From Streptomyces sp. P9-A2 (GTDB taxonomy: Bacteria; Actinomycetota; Actinomycetes; Streptomycetales; Streptomycetaceae), in the NCBI RefSeq assembly GCF_036634175.1, contig NZ_JAZIFX010000001.1, forward strand, positions 7,130,001-7,194,000: a stretch of DNA of 64,000 nucleotides, given 5' to 3'. A program made the translations under genes and the position numbers. The notes under the pieces were generated by a model. The model worked only from the letters and a program-made list of their open reading frames with translations. It searched no databases and was not told the DNA's origin. Shown here one piece after another: positions 27,358 through 36,092 of the stretch. Within the stretch, counting starts at the first letter, position 1. Each line of letters opens with the position of its first letter.

Positions 27358-30300
27358 TGCGCGGGCTCGATCGTCTTCAGCGCCCGGAAGGTGACCGGGT
27401 CGAGACGGACGCCTCCGGATCTGTTGGGGTCGAGGACCGCCAGGCCGTCGAGGCGCTTCAGGAGATGCTCGGCGGCCTGAAGGGACTCCTCTTCGCTCTC
27501 GTCGAAGAACGCTGCGGCGATGTCGCCCGGAGTCATGGAGGCCTTGCCGTCCGCGTACTCCTCGTCGCTGTAGAACTGGGCCCAAGCCGCCAGTCGGGAG
27601 ACATCGACGGGAGTGAAACCGGCTGCCTTCAGATGGGCCGCTGCGGCGTCAGGAGTGCCCAGACGCTCGTGCAGGCTCTGGAGGACCTCCTTCTGCCGCA
27701 TGCCGGAGCGCACGTTGTGCATGGCGGTCTCGACCAGGCCGGGCCATCCCCCGGTGGAGTCCATGAGGCCACGGCGTTCCTGCGGGGACCCGAACGGCGA
27801 CTCCGGCCAGGCGCGCACACTGTCGACGGTCCACCGCTGCGGCAGGACGAGGCCGGCTCCTGTCTTCTCCGCTTCCGCCGTGGTGCCCGGCGAGCAGAGA
27901 ACCACGGCGTACCGGCGGGGCGCGTCGGAGGCCGAGTCGGTGTCGGGTGCCGTGCCCCCGGTGTGCTTGACGAGTTGCTCGGCGGCCTCCCCGACCTGAT
28001 CGGCGTTCCGGCCGCGCAGGTCCACGAAGAGGAGCCGGGAGCCCTCGCGGCGTGAGGTGGCGGTGATCGCGTCGGTGAGGCGGTCGTCAGGTCCAACGCT
28101 GATGATGTCGAGGCCGTACCCCTCTGCGTACGAGCGCAGCCCGTGTTCGACGTGGTCGTCGCCGAGTGCCCGGGTGCAGGGCACGAACGTGGTGCGGGTG
28201 GGGTGGCCGAGCATGTCGCTGAGCTGTCCCTCGGTGAGCGGGCTCCTTCGCTGAACGCGGCCCCGAATGTCGATGGAGCGGCGGGCGGTGCGCGGGTTGT
28301 AGTCGTAGGGCAGGTCGAACTCGGTGTCGTTCAGCTCGCTCTGAAGCTCGTTCCGGGTGCCGAGCATGTTGACGACGTTGGGGCTGCGCATAGCGTAGGC
28401 GCGTTCCTCGCCGGGCACCCGGATGAGTAGACCCAGGCCCACCATCTCGTCCAGGAAGAGGGTCAACTGACGTTCGCTGTTGAGAGGGAAGCCCTCTTCC
28501 CAGATCTCGTGGGCGTCCTCCAGCAATTCGCTGGGCCGGGACGCGTGCGCGTAGCCGTGCTCGAGGCTGCGCAGGGCGACCAGGAGAGTGAGTACGCGGT
28601 AGCGGTCCTCCAGGTTGATGGTGTAGCGCAGGCGTTCCGCGATGAGCTCGCGGACCCGCTCCAGGTTCGCGACCACCTGAACGTCGTCCCAGGTGATGGG
28701 GGCGTGCCGACCACTGGGGGGCATGGCGCGCTGCTGCATGTAGGCGACGAGGTGGTCGCAGAAGATCTGCACCAGGTTGGCCTGGTAGTTGGTGACGCCG
28801 AGGATGTGCCAGACCAGGTCGGGAGTCTCGAAGGTGAGTCCGACGGCGGCCAGGGGCTCCTCGACGAGCCCGACGGCGGCCTGCGGCTTGAGCGGACCGA
28901 CGAGGACTCCTGGCCCACCGTGCGCGGTGACCACGTTGGTGAGGTGGTTGAAACGCTGAACCTGGTGCAGACCGGCGAAGACAACCTTGAACGACCGGCT
29001 GGTGGTCTCCATCAAGCGCTGGAGCCGCTTGACGGTGCGGAAGGTCGACTGGCCGCCACTGGTGTAGACGGTCTGGGCGTCAGCGGTGAGGAAGGCGTCG
29101 GCCTCGTCCGCGAGCAGGAGGACGCGGCGGCCGGGCTCGGCCTCGATCCACTGCTGGACTGTTTCGGCGATCACGTCGACGGTGGCGGCACGGCCGGGGA
29201 CGTTCGCTCCGATGACGCCGCGGCGCTTCAGCTCGGCCAGCAGGACCCGCCAGATGCCCTCCGGGGGTTCGGCGTGTCCGATGTCGGCTTTGAGGAGGTC
29301 GATGTAGACGGCGATGTGGCGCTTCGAGTCGGCCTTCTGGAACACATCGACCGCTTGCCGCAGAAGGGACGACTTGCCGAGCTGGCGACCGCCGAAGAGG
29401 AAGATGGACCCGTCGGGGCTGAGGATCTCCTGCATCTCTTCGGCGCGGCCCTTGAAGACCTCCGGCGGAACGAGCCCCGCGACGTGCGGGGTGTAGGGGG
29501 TGTAGCCGGTCCAGGGCAGGGTGACGCGCTGCGTCACCCTGAATGAGCGCGGGGCGCGGGCGGCGACCCAGCCGACGACGGCCGGGTCGACGAGCAGGGC
29601 TTGCTGGCCGCGGTTGCGGGAGGCGAGGGCGAGTTGGCGGCGCCCTTCCGTGCCGAGGGGCTGGAGGTAGAGGATCAGGTTGGCGCCGATGGCCGATTCG
29701 GGAAGGTGGCGCAGCGGTCCTTCGCCCCGTAGTTCGTCGGCGATGACGACGACCTTGTACACGCGGCGCGCCTGGGAGCCGAGGGCGGCGACGTAGCCGG
29801 GGGTGCTCTCGGTGATGTCCGCGCGCACGCTGAGCCGGGTGACGCCGTGCCGGGCCTCCTCGACGTTGGCCTCGTTCACGTTCAGACCGAGCAGGCGCAG
29901 GACGCTCTTGACCAAGCCGCGGATCTTCCGCTGGTCCCGCTCGCCGATCAGCCCTTCCCATGAGTCGAGTCCGGCGACCGCGTTCTGCACCAGCGAGTCG
30001 TCGCCCGCGTAGTGCTTGGCCCACCAGCGGGCGCTGACGCCGTGCCGGGCGGGCTGGGGAGCCTTGGAGTGGGCGATGCCCTGCAGGAAGCGTGCCAGTT
30101 CCTCGCCGGCCGGTTCGGCGGGGGCGGGCAGAGCCTCGCCGCGGCGGGCGAACGACAGGAGCTCTTCGGCGGCGACCGTCTTGCCTTGGTCCAGCAACTG
30201 GCGGATGCGCCTCCGCTCGACTTCGGGTAGGCGGGCGGCGTCGAGCTGGCGGTAGAGCTTCTCGGTCTGCTGCTTCTCCAGGTCGCGCAGGTCGTGGCCG

Positions 30301-33263
30301 ATGGAGGCGATGGCGCGGAAGCGTTCCCCGAAGCGGTCGCCGTGGCTGTCCCCCTCCAGGTCGAGGAGCCGGGCGGTGAAGTCGTGTTCCTCCTCGGGCT
30401 TCAGCAGGTTCTGCACTCGGATCTGGGCGAGGACCAGCTGGGCGCTTCGGTGTTCCTCAGCGCATCTACGATCCCAGGTGACAGCCGCGTCGGCGATGCG
30501 CTGGCGCCACTCGGCGAGCTGCGCGGTCGTCAGGGCGGCGCCGACGATCCGCCCGTGCTCGAGCCGCTCGAGCAGGCGGATGGCGAGGTGGAGGTCGCCT
30601 TCGTCCCGGTGGCATTGCAGCGCGACGGCGGGGTCGGCCGGGCCGAGCAGGCCCAACAGCGCCCCGAGCGCGTCCGGGTGGTCGAGGTTGGGTTCGTCCT
30701 GTCCCTCGTGGACGTGCCAGTGCAGTTCGGGCAGGTGCAGCAGGCTTTCGGCGGGCGGCCGGAAACCCGTGTCGCGCGGCTCGGGGACGTAGGAGCCGTC
30801 GAGCCAGCGCAACAGCAGCGCGAGGAGGGCTCCGCCCACGCCGGGCAGCGGTTCGGCCTGACGTGCGTCCGCGATCGCCCGCATCAGATCCCGGCCGATG
30901 TCGCGGCCACCGGACGGGCGCGGGGACGAGGCGATGCGCAGAGCCGTTGTCAGCAGGTCCCGAACGGTCTTGATGCGGGCGCGGAGCTGGTCACGGGCTG
31001 TCGAATGGATGTCGTTCTTCGACTGCTTGGGCGTTCGCTTGGCCCGGTCGGTGGCATCGATGATCCGGTCGGCGGCGTCGGAGCGCTTGTAGTGCTCTTC
31101 CATCTCCTGGGAGAGTTCCTCCGCATCGACCCGCCCCTCGCCCCAGCCCTGGATCAACTTCAAGGTGTGTCCCAGCCGGCCGTCGGGCGCGGCGAGGGCC
31201 TGCAGGACGATCGTGCCGCGCTGGAGCTTGATGGTGCGCAGTGGCAGGTCGAGTGCGAGCTGCCGTGCCCGGTCACCGATCTCCTCACGCCGGTCCGTGA
31301 CCGGCGTCGCCGTCGGCTTGCTCAGGTCGCCCGGCTGTATCCCGGTGGACTGCCGTACCGCGTGCACCAACTCGTCCATCACTGATGCCCACGGCTCGGG
31401 CACGCCAGGCATCGACGTGAAGTCGGTCAGGACGCTGTTCGCCCAGTGCGCCGACAGGCCGCTGCGGATGGCCGCGGTCAGCAGGACCATGTAGGCGTCA
31501 CGGTCGTCGTCCCAGGGGCGCCCGTCGTCCGCCGCCTCGATGAGCTCTTCGGCCTGTACCTGAAGGTCGTAGGCCCCGGCCGCAGACGTGTGGAAGGCGG
31601 CGTCCGCGAAGGCGAGCGCGAGGGTGCGGTGAGCAGGGGCACCGGCGGCGCGGGTCAGCCAGTAGGACTCGGCCAGCCGGCCCCCGGCGATGAGGGTCTC
31701 CACCGGGGAGGGAGCGCCCGACCAGACGTCCGACGCGGCGGGGGAGGGGGGAGCGGCGGGCTCGGCCGGCGCCGTTTCCTGGGGATCGGCGGAGCGTCGC
31801 GGGACGGTGGCTGGTGCGTGAGGTGCCGGTGTCGTCGCCTTCTCCGCCGGAATGTCGGTGGACGGCTCGGTGGGTTGCTCGACCTCGGGCCGCGATACCT
31901 CGTGCGCCGGCGCGGGTTCGCCGGCCTCGGCCACCGCGGCGATGCCGCCGCCGGATGCGGGATGCCCGGCCTCGGACCGGCTCACTTCCCGTTCCTGGCG
32001 TCCGCCCGGTGTTTCCGTCGGCTCCGCCTGCGCAACGGGGCCGGGCACCTCTTGGGCGACAGGCTCGGCCTCTCCCGCCGGGGCGGGCGGCGGCTCGGCG
32101 CCGTCCTTGGGAGCGGCCTCGGGCTCGGGCGTTTCAGGGTTCTCTTCGGCGGAGGCACCGGCTGGTTCCGGTCCTGGGCCGGACTCAGGCTCGTCCTCGG
32201 GCTCCGCCTCCGTCCCGTCGCCGAAGTCGCCGGCCTCCGCGTCGGTGGACCGCGCGGCCTCGGCGCCCGACGCGTTTGCACCGAGCTCTCGGAGGCGCTG
32301 CTCGAACTGAGCGATCTGAACGCGGAAGTTCTCCCGCACCAGCTCGCTCGTGGCCATGTCGAGCATGGTCCGGACCTCGTCCAGTGCCTGCGTGGTCGCC
32401 CTGATCTCCTGGTCGGCCTCTTGCCGACGGTGTTGCTCCTCCCGCAGCCGCTCAACGAGTATCTGAGCCGCGGACCAGTCCTGGCCGTCGCCCCATGCCG
32501 CTTCCACTCCGGCGCCCGCGAAGACACGGTCCAGAGCCCGACGTTCCCGGACCCACGACACCGTGTCGCGCAAGAGCTCTCGGTCGGCGGCCGGCCGCCC
32601 GTCGCGGACGGCCGCGGCAAAGGCGTCCAGTTTTCCGGCCAGCGAGGCTCCAGCCTCCTTCAGCCGCGCGATCTCCAGCTCGATCCTGTCGGCGTCCAGT
32701 TCCACCACGGTCTCGTTTCCGTGCGCTCCCCGGGAAACGGCTGTCTCGTCGGCGGTTCTCGATGGGGCCGCCTTGTCGGTGCCCTTCCGAACCCGGACAG
32801 CACAGGGCAGCCGCTCGTAGTCGACTTCTGTAAGAGGAACGGCATCGCTCATCGCAGCGTCCAAGAGTTCTTCCGCATGGCTGTGTGTGAAGGGATGGGC
32901 GGGCGCCTCGGAGGAGAGGGAGAGGCCATGGAGCATGAGCTGGGCCAGGTCCGGCGGCAGGTCCTTCAGCATCTGTGTGAGCTGTTCGAGGTCGGGGTCC
33001 TGGATCTGTTCCTCGTACCCCAGCTCACACAGCCGTGAGTTGGCGAGCCTCATGCCGCATCCGCAGACGTTGAGCAGGAACGGCTCCGGCGCTCGGGTGA
33101 CCCACATGCGGGCACCGGACGTCCTGCGCAGCTTCGCGGTCGCGGGGCCGCCGTGGTACTGCAGAGCAGTCGGGCCGTGTGCCTTCTCGATGTGCCGCAA
33201 CAACGAGAGCACCAGCTCAGGTGTCTCCTGCAGCCATTGCCGGAACGACGAAACCGAAAACAC
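27354..33263 (-). CDS. giant STAND/AAA-like ATPase of a putative conflict system
   Basis: 1969 aa. Layout: an N-terminal domain (1-160) with a Cys cluster (VCGCGMRLANSRLC); a helical/coiled-coil region (185-330); an acidic Pro/Glu/Ala linker (335-520); long alpha-helical region of repeats (520-1080); a compact alpha/beta segment directly before the ATPase (1085-1250); the P-loop domain with Walker A GGRQLGKSSLL (1291-1301) and Walker B VLLLADEADAF (1381-1391), the AAA_16/STAND kind; a winged-helix-like part (1550-1640); and a C-terminal alpha/beta plus helical region (1690-1969). No membrane helix. GTG start at 33263 with AGGGGG upstream; an ATG 20 codons upstream is in another frame. Coupled to the HEPN-like gene. 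Such multidomain ATPases act as sensors that trigger an effector; that role is inferred. Confidence 0.8.
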   Translation of the reverse strand: MFSVSSFRQWLQETPELVLSLLRHIEKAHGPTALQYHGGPATAKLRRTSGARMWVTRAPEPFLLNVCGCGMRLANSRLCELGYEEQIQDPDLEQLTQMLKDLPPDLAQLMLHGLSLSSEAPAHPFTHSHAEELLDAAMSDAVPLTEVDYERLPCAVRVRKGTDKAAPSRTADETAVSRGAHGNETVVELDADRIELEIARLKEAGASLAGKLDAFAAAVRDGRPAADRELLRDTVSWVRERRALDRVFAGAGVEAAWGDGQDWSAAQILVERLREEQHRRQEADQEIRATTQALDEVRTMLDMATSELVRENFRVQIAQFEQRLRELGANASGAEAARSTDAEAGDFGDGTEAEPEDEPESGPGPEPAGASAEENPETPEPEAAPKDGAEPPPAPAGEAEPVAQEVPGPVAQAEPTETPGGRQEREVSRSEAGHPASGGGIAAVAEAGEPAPAHEVSRPEVEQPTEPSTDIPAEKATTPAPHAPATVPRRSADPQETAPAEPAAPPSPAASDVWSGAPSPVETLIAGGRLAESYWLTRAAGAPAHRTLALAFADAAFHTSAAGAYDLQVQAEELIEAADDGRPWDDDRDAYMVLLTAAIRSGLSAHWANSVLTDFTSMPGVPEPWASVMDELVHAVRQSTGIQPGDLSKPTATPVTDRREEIGDRARQLALDLPLRTIKLQRGTIVLQALAAPDGRLGHTLKLIQGWGEGRVDAEELSQEMEEHYKRSDAADRIIDATDRAKRTPKQSKNDIHSTARDQLRARIKTVRDLLTTALRIASSPRPSGGRDIGRDLMRAIADARQAEPLPGVGGALLALLLRWLDGSYVPEPRDTGFRPPAESLLHLPELHWHVHEGQDEPNLDHPDALGALLGLLGPADPAVALQCHRDEGDLHLAIRLLERLEHGRIVGAALTTAQLAEWRQRIADAAVTWDRRCAEEHRSAQLVLAQIRVQNLLKPEEEHDFTARLLDLEGDSHGDRFGERFRAIASIGHDLRDLEKQQTEKLYRQLDAARLPEVERRRIRQLLDQGKTVAAEELLSFARRGEALPAPAEPAGEELARFLQGIAHSKAPQPARHGVSARWWAKHYAGDDSLVQNAVAGLDSWEGLIGERDQRKIRGLVKSVLRLLGLNVNEANVEEARHGVTRLSVRADITESTPGYVAALGSQARRVYKVVVIADELRGEGPLRHLPESAIGANLILYLQPLGTEGRRQLALASRNRGQQALLVDPAVVGWVAARAPRSFRVTQRVTLPWTGYTPYTPHVAGLVPPEVFKGRAEEMQEILSPDGSIFLFGGRQLGKSSLLRQAVDVFQKADSKRHIAVYIDLLKADIGHAEPPEGIWRVLLAELKRRGVIGANVPGRAATVDVIAETVQQWIEAEPGRRVLLLADEADAFLTADAQTVYTSGGQSTFRTVKRLQRLMETTSRSFKVVFAGLHQVQRFNHLTNVVTAHGGPGVLVGPLKPQAAVGLVEEPLAAVGLTFETPDLVWHILGVTNYQANLVQIFCDHLVAYMQQRAMPPSGRHAPITWDDVQVVANLERVRELIAERLRYTINLEDRYRVLTLLVALRSLEHGYAHASRPSELLEDAHEIWEEGFPLNSERQLTLFLDEMVGLGLLIRVPGEERAYAMRSPNVVNMLGTRNELQSELNDTEFDLPYDYNPRTARRSIDIRGRVQRRSPLTEGQLSDMLGHPTRTTFVPCTRALGDDHVEHGLRSYAEGYGLDIISVGPDDRLTDAITATSRREGSRLLFVDLRGRNADQVGEAAEQLVKHTGGTAPDTDSASDAPRRYAVVLCSPGTTAEAEKTGAGLVLPQRWTVDSVRAWPESPFGSPQERRGLMDSTGGWPGLVETAMHNVRSGMRQKEVLQSLHERLGTPDAAAAHLKAAGFTPVDVSRLAAWAQFYSDEEYADGKASMTPGDIAAAFFDESEEESLQAAEHLLKRLDGLAVLDPNRSGGVRLDPVTFRALKTIEPAQ

Positions 33264-34102
33264 GGTAAAGCCCCCTCGCCATGTACCTGGCGCGCACCTC
33301 GGCCCGGATTCGCCGGGTGATGCCCGATCGCGCCCCCTTGCGATCGAGGAAGTTCCTTGCGGCCTCCGATGACGGGAGTTCGCTGGGCTTTCTGGAGTGC
33401 ACGATCGGTAAGACGCGTCCGAGACGCAATCTTCCCATGCGGCGGCGGGGGTCTCCGCTCATTCCGAGGTTCCGATGGCATATCGACCGGTATGGGTATG
33501 GTGTTGACCGAGGAAATCGACGAATATTCACTGGAAGGTCGACGAATACCCAGGTTCACTGGACCAGTTGATCGTTTCTCGTGTCTTTCCGGAGTGGGCG
33601 CATGCCCGGCGACCACCGACTGACCGTCCCGTGTCCGCGTGCCCACCGCCGAGAACCGGCCCTCGTCGGCAGTGGCTGTGTGAAGAGCCGGGCCGACTGG
33701 GGCCGCCCGCTTGTGCGCGGAGACGCCGGAGCGGGACGGGACGCTTCCGCATGATCGAGTGCGCACCGAGCATGCCAGGTAACGAGGCGACCGGGGCAGG
33801 TCGCTGACGTGTCGCCGGCGTTCGACACCACTGGCGTGCCCCGGGGTCGGCCGCTTACTCCGGTACGTTCCACAGGGTGCCCATGACACGTGCCGCAGGA
33901 TGCTACTGATGCCTCCGGAGCAGGGTGGCCGGGGCAGGGCCGACGCCTACGGGGCGCTGTCGAGGGCGAGGGTCTGAGTGCCGGCCTCCGGAAGGTGGCA
34001 GGCCGGTCATGTGGCGACATCCACGCTCGCCGGGCAGGTCACCGGAGAGGTCGCGGAATCGGTGGCGAGGTGGATCAGCTCATCGAGTCGGCCGTACGCC
34101 TC
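33264..34102. other. long leader region of the ATPase-HEPN cassette
   Basis: About 840 bp without a convincing gene on either strand. Its notable content is a set of direct repeats at 33517-33563. Base composition is somewhat lower in GC around 33480-33560, as expected of a promoter region. Confidence 0.5.
33517..33563. promoter_or_regulatory. paired direct repeats upstream of the ATPase gene
   Basis: TCGACGAATA occurs at 33517-33526 and 33539-33548 (22 bp apart, two helical turns), and TTCACTGGA at 33527-33535 and 33555-33563. Same-face spacing suits a regulator that binds as tandem units; it lies 250 to 300 bp upstream of the cassette start. Confidence 0.45.
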
Positions 34103-34370
34103 ATGGACATCAACGGAGCCACTGCGCTCGTCACCGGAACCAACCGCGGCATCGGCCGCCGTCTTGCCGCCCAGCTAGTCGAGCGGGGCGCAAGGGTCTA
34201 CTCGACTGCCTGTCAACACGGGGCCATCGATCTCGACGGTGTCGAGGTCCTCCCCCTGGACATCTCCGACCCCGACGCCGTCGCGGCGGCAGCCCGCGCG
34301 GCGGGCGAGGTGAACCTGCTCGTCAACAACGCCGGAATCGGAGGTGGTGCCCTCGGCGTTCGTCCGGGTT
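34103..34370 (+). pseudogene. short-chain dehydrogenase/reductase, C-terminally truncated
   Basis: The first 85 residues of an SDR enzyme: ATALVTGTNRGIGRRLA carries the TGxxxGIG cofactor loop, and NLLVNNAGIGGG the NNAG motif. After about 34370 the similarity ends; the catalytic SxnYxxxK part is absent and the frame runs antisense into the next gene. It marks a breakpoint on the upstream side of the ATPase-HEPN cassette. Confidence 0.75.
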
Positions 34371-34400
34371 CCACGGCGGCCGCGAGGAGGACGGGACGCC

Positions 34401-34676
34401 CTACGGAGCGCCCCCGCCCGCGGGTGGGTTTCCGGTTCCGGTCAGCAGCCGCAGGAGGTGCGTGCAGGCCGGTTCCTCCCGCGTGTGCTGGGTGACGACC
34501 TCCCAGGTGCCCCGTTCGTAGGCGCCGGTCTCCCACATGCCCGGGGTGGTTCGGGAGCGGCGCAGGTAGAGGAAGTCGGTCGGCAGGGGGGAGGGCTCGT
34601 GCACGCCCTCGATGTAGTAGTGGCCGTCCCGCACGCCCAGGGCGCGCAGGACGGTGTGCAGGGTGCCGCGGTTCAC
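34401..34676 (-). CDS. small immunity-type protein for the TNT-domain toxin
   Basis: 91 aa, cytoplasmic. The pattern YYIEGVHEP, a central aromatic strand WETGAYERG and a C-terminal helix REEPACTHLLRLL resembles the compact immunity proteins of polymorphic toxin systems (one strand ending in ERG, then an acidic-Ala-Cys helix). GTG start 13 bp behind the TNT-domain gene, same strand, so a two-gene operon. Toxin-then-immunity order and size support the role; no experimental family is claimed. Confidence 0.65.
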   Translation of the reverse strand: MNRGTLHTVLRALGVRDGHYYIEGVHEPSPLPTDFLYLRRSRTTPGMWETGAYERGTWEVVTQHTREEPACTHLLRLLTGTGNPPAGGGAP

Positions 34677-34689
34677 CCGCGGTCCCGGG

Positions 34690-35433
34690 TCAGCCCGCCT
34701 CGTGAGCGAGGTAGCCGTGGTCCAGGAGCCACTTGATGTTCAGACGCTCGCCGTCGCCCGGGTTGAGGAGGGTGGGGTCGAGCTTGATCTGCTGTCCGCC
34801 GCCGGGCTGTTCGAACCAGGGGGCGATGCCGCCCTGCCAGACGGCGAAGGACTGCGTGACGGTGTAGCGGTGGTAGTCGCACGGGTAGGCCGGCTCGCGG
34901 GTGTTGAGGTTCTGCGGCGGCAGCGCCCGCTCGGCGTAGGAGTCGCCGGCGGGGGCGAGGTAGGAGCCGTACTCGGAGCCGAAACGGTCCAGGTCCTCAC
35001 CCGGCTCCAGGATCTCCACGTGCTGGTCGACCTCCCCGTTGACCTCCGCGAACCCGTCATTGGGCGGGTACTTCCATCCCGCCGGTCCCTCAGGGTCCTC
35101 GTCCTTCCAGTACTTGGCCAGGAACGCGCTGGGGGAGAGGTCGCCGGTGCGCTGGTAGTTCTTCAGCAGCGGCCCCACCGGGGCCTCCCAGGGGCGAGGC
35201 AGGGTCTCCGGACCCAGCCGGGCGTCGCCCTGGTACGCGCCGGTGCACGGGGCCGGCCGCGGGGCCGCTTGCTCCGTCCGGTGATACTCATCGCTCGCGG
35301 GGGGCGTGGCGGTCGTGGCGGTCGTGGGGGCCGCGACGGTGGAGGCGGTCGTGGCGGTCGCGGTCGTCGGGGACAGCGCGGTGGCCAAGAGCAGGGTCAG
35401 GGCGGACAGGGAGGCGCGTGAGCGGTTCTTCAC
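34690..35433 (-). CDS. secreted TNT-domain NAD+ glycohydrolase
   Basis: 247 aa. N-terminal signal peptide (SRASLSALTLLLATALSPTT) and a Thr/Ala-rich linker are followed by a domain like the tuberculosis necrotizing toxin (DUF4237): LAKYWKDEDPEGPAGWKYPP, LDRFGSEYGSYLAP (149-160), the conserved arginine in ERALPP (167-172), and PWFEQPGGG (205-213), whose Gln209 matches the catalytic glutamine of TNT. Such enzymes hydrolyse NAD+ and kill cells lacking the antitoxin. A small immunity-type gene follows. Whether it is aimed at competitors, phage-infected siblings or predators is unknown. Confidence 0.82.
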   Translation of the reverse strand: MKNRSRASLSALTLLLATALSPTTATATTASTVAAPTTATTATPPASDEYHRTEQAAPRPAPCTGAYQGDARLGPETLPRPWEAPVGPLLKNYQRTGDLSPSAFLAKYWKDEDPEGPAGWKYPPNDGFAEVNGEVDQHVEILEPGEDLDRFGSEYGSYLAPAGDSYAERALPPQNLNTREPAYPCDYHRYTVTQSFAVWQGGIAPWFEQPGGGQQIKLDPTLLNPGDGERLNIKWLLDHGYLAHEAG

Positions 35434-35774
35434 GTGTCGTACTCCGGTGTTCGTCGGGGCGCCCTGGCTCGTACGAGGCCACCCGCCGGGGCGCGCAGTG
35501 GCAAGGTGAACAACGACGGTGGCGCATGCCAGGGCCGATGCTGTCGGGGCGTTGTCGCCCGGCTTCCACAGTCAGGAGGTGGCCGTCCCGGCTGGTGCGG
35601 CGTTTCGACGTGAAGATCAACGATCGCGTGACGGCAAGGACACGCGCTCTCGTGACCGGGACAGGGAAGAAGGGCCGGCCGGACCGTCGCAGGGCGCTCG
35701 TTCCCGTTGCTCGACTGCTCCCGGCCCGCGAGTGGACGGAGCGAAGAGCGGAAGAGACGCCAACAACCCTTCTT

Positions 35775-35936
35775 ACGACCTCACCCGCGATGGGGAGTGG
35801 ATCAGCGAGCGGCGTCATGCGGCTTCGCCTCCGAGGCGGAGGAGGGAGTGATGGCGGAGCCATCGCGACCGACGACAACGCCGGAGGCGAAGCCGCAGGG
35901 CGTCGGGAGCCCGCTCGCCATCGCGGGTGAGGTCGT
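35775..35936. mobile_element. MITE-like element with terminal inverted repeats
   Basis: The ends ACGACCTCACCCGCGATGG (35775-35793) and its exact reverse complement (35918-35936) enclose 162 bp. A second inner pair, TGCGGCTTCGCCTCCG and its complement, sits nested inside, so the whole can fold into a long cruciform. TTAC occurs just outside both ends, offset by one base on the right. No coding capacity. It may be a non-autonomous transposable element, or a large structured RNA/terminator. Confidence 0.55.
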
Positions 35937-36092
35937 TACGGGCGGTCGTGCACTGTCGGGCCGTTCGCAGGGGTGTCACCATGAGGCGGGCCACGGCCGG
36001 CGACCCTGCCCGGCAGGCACCGACCGGGCCCGACTCGGCCCGGCCCGGTCGCACCGTTCGAGCAGCGAGGAACCGAACCACAGGGAGCCGCC

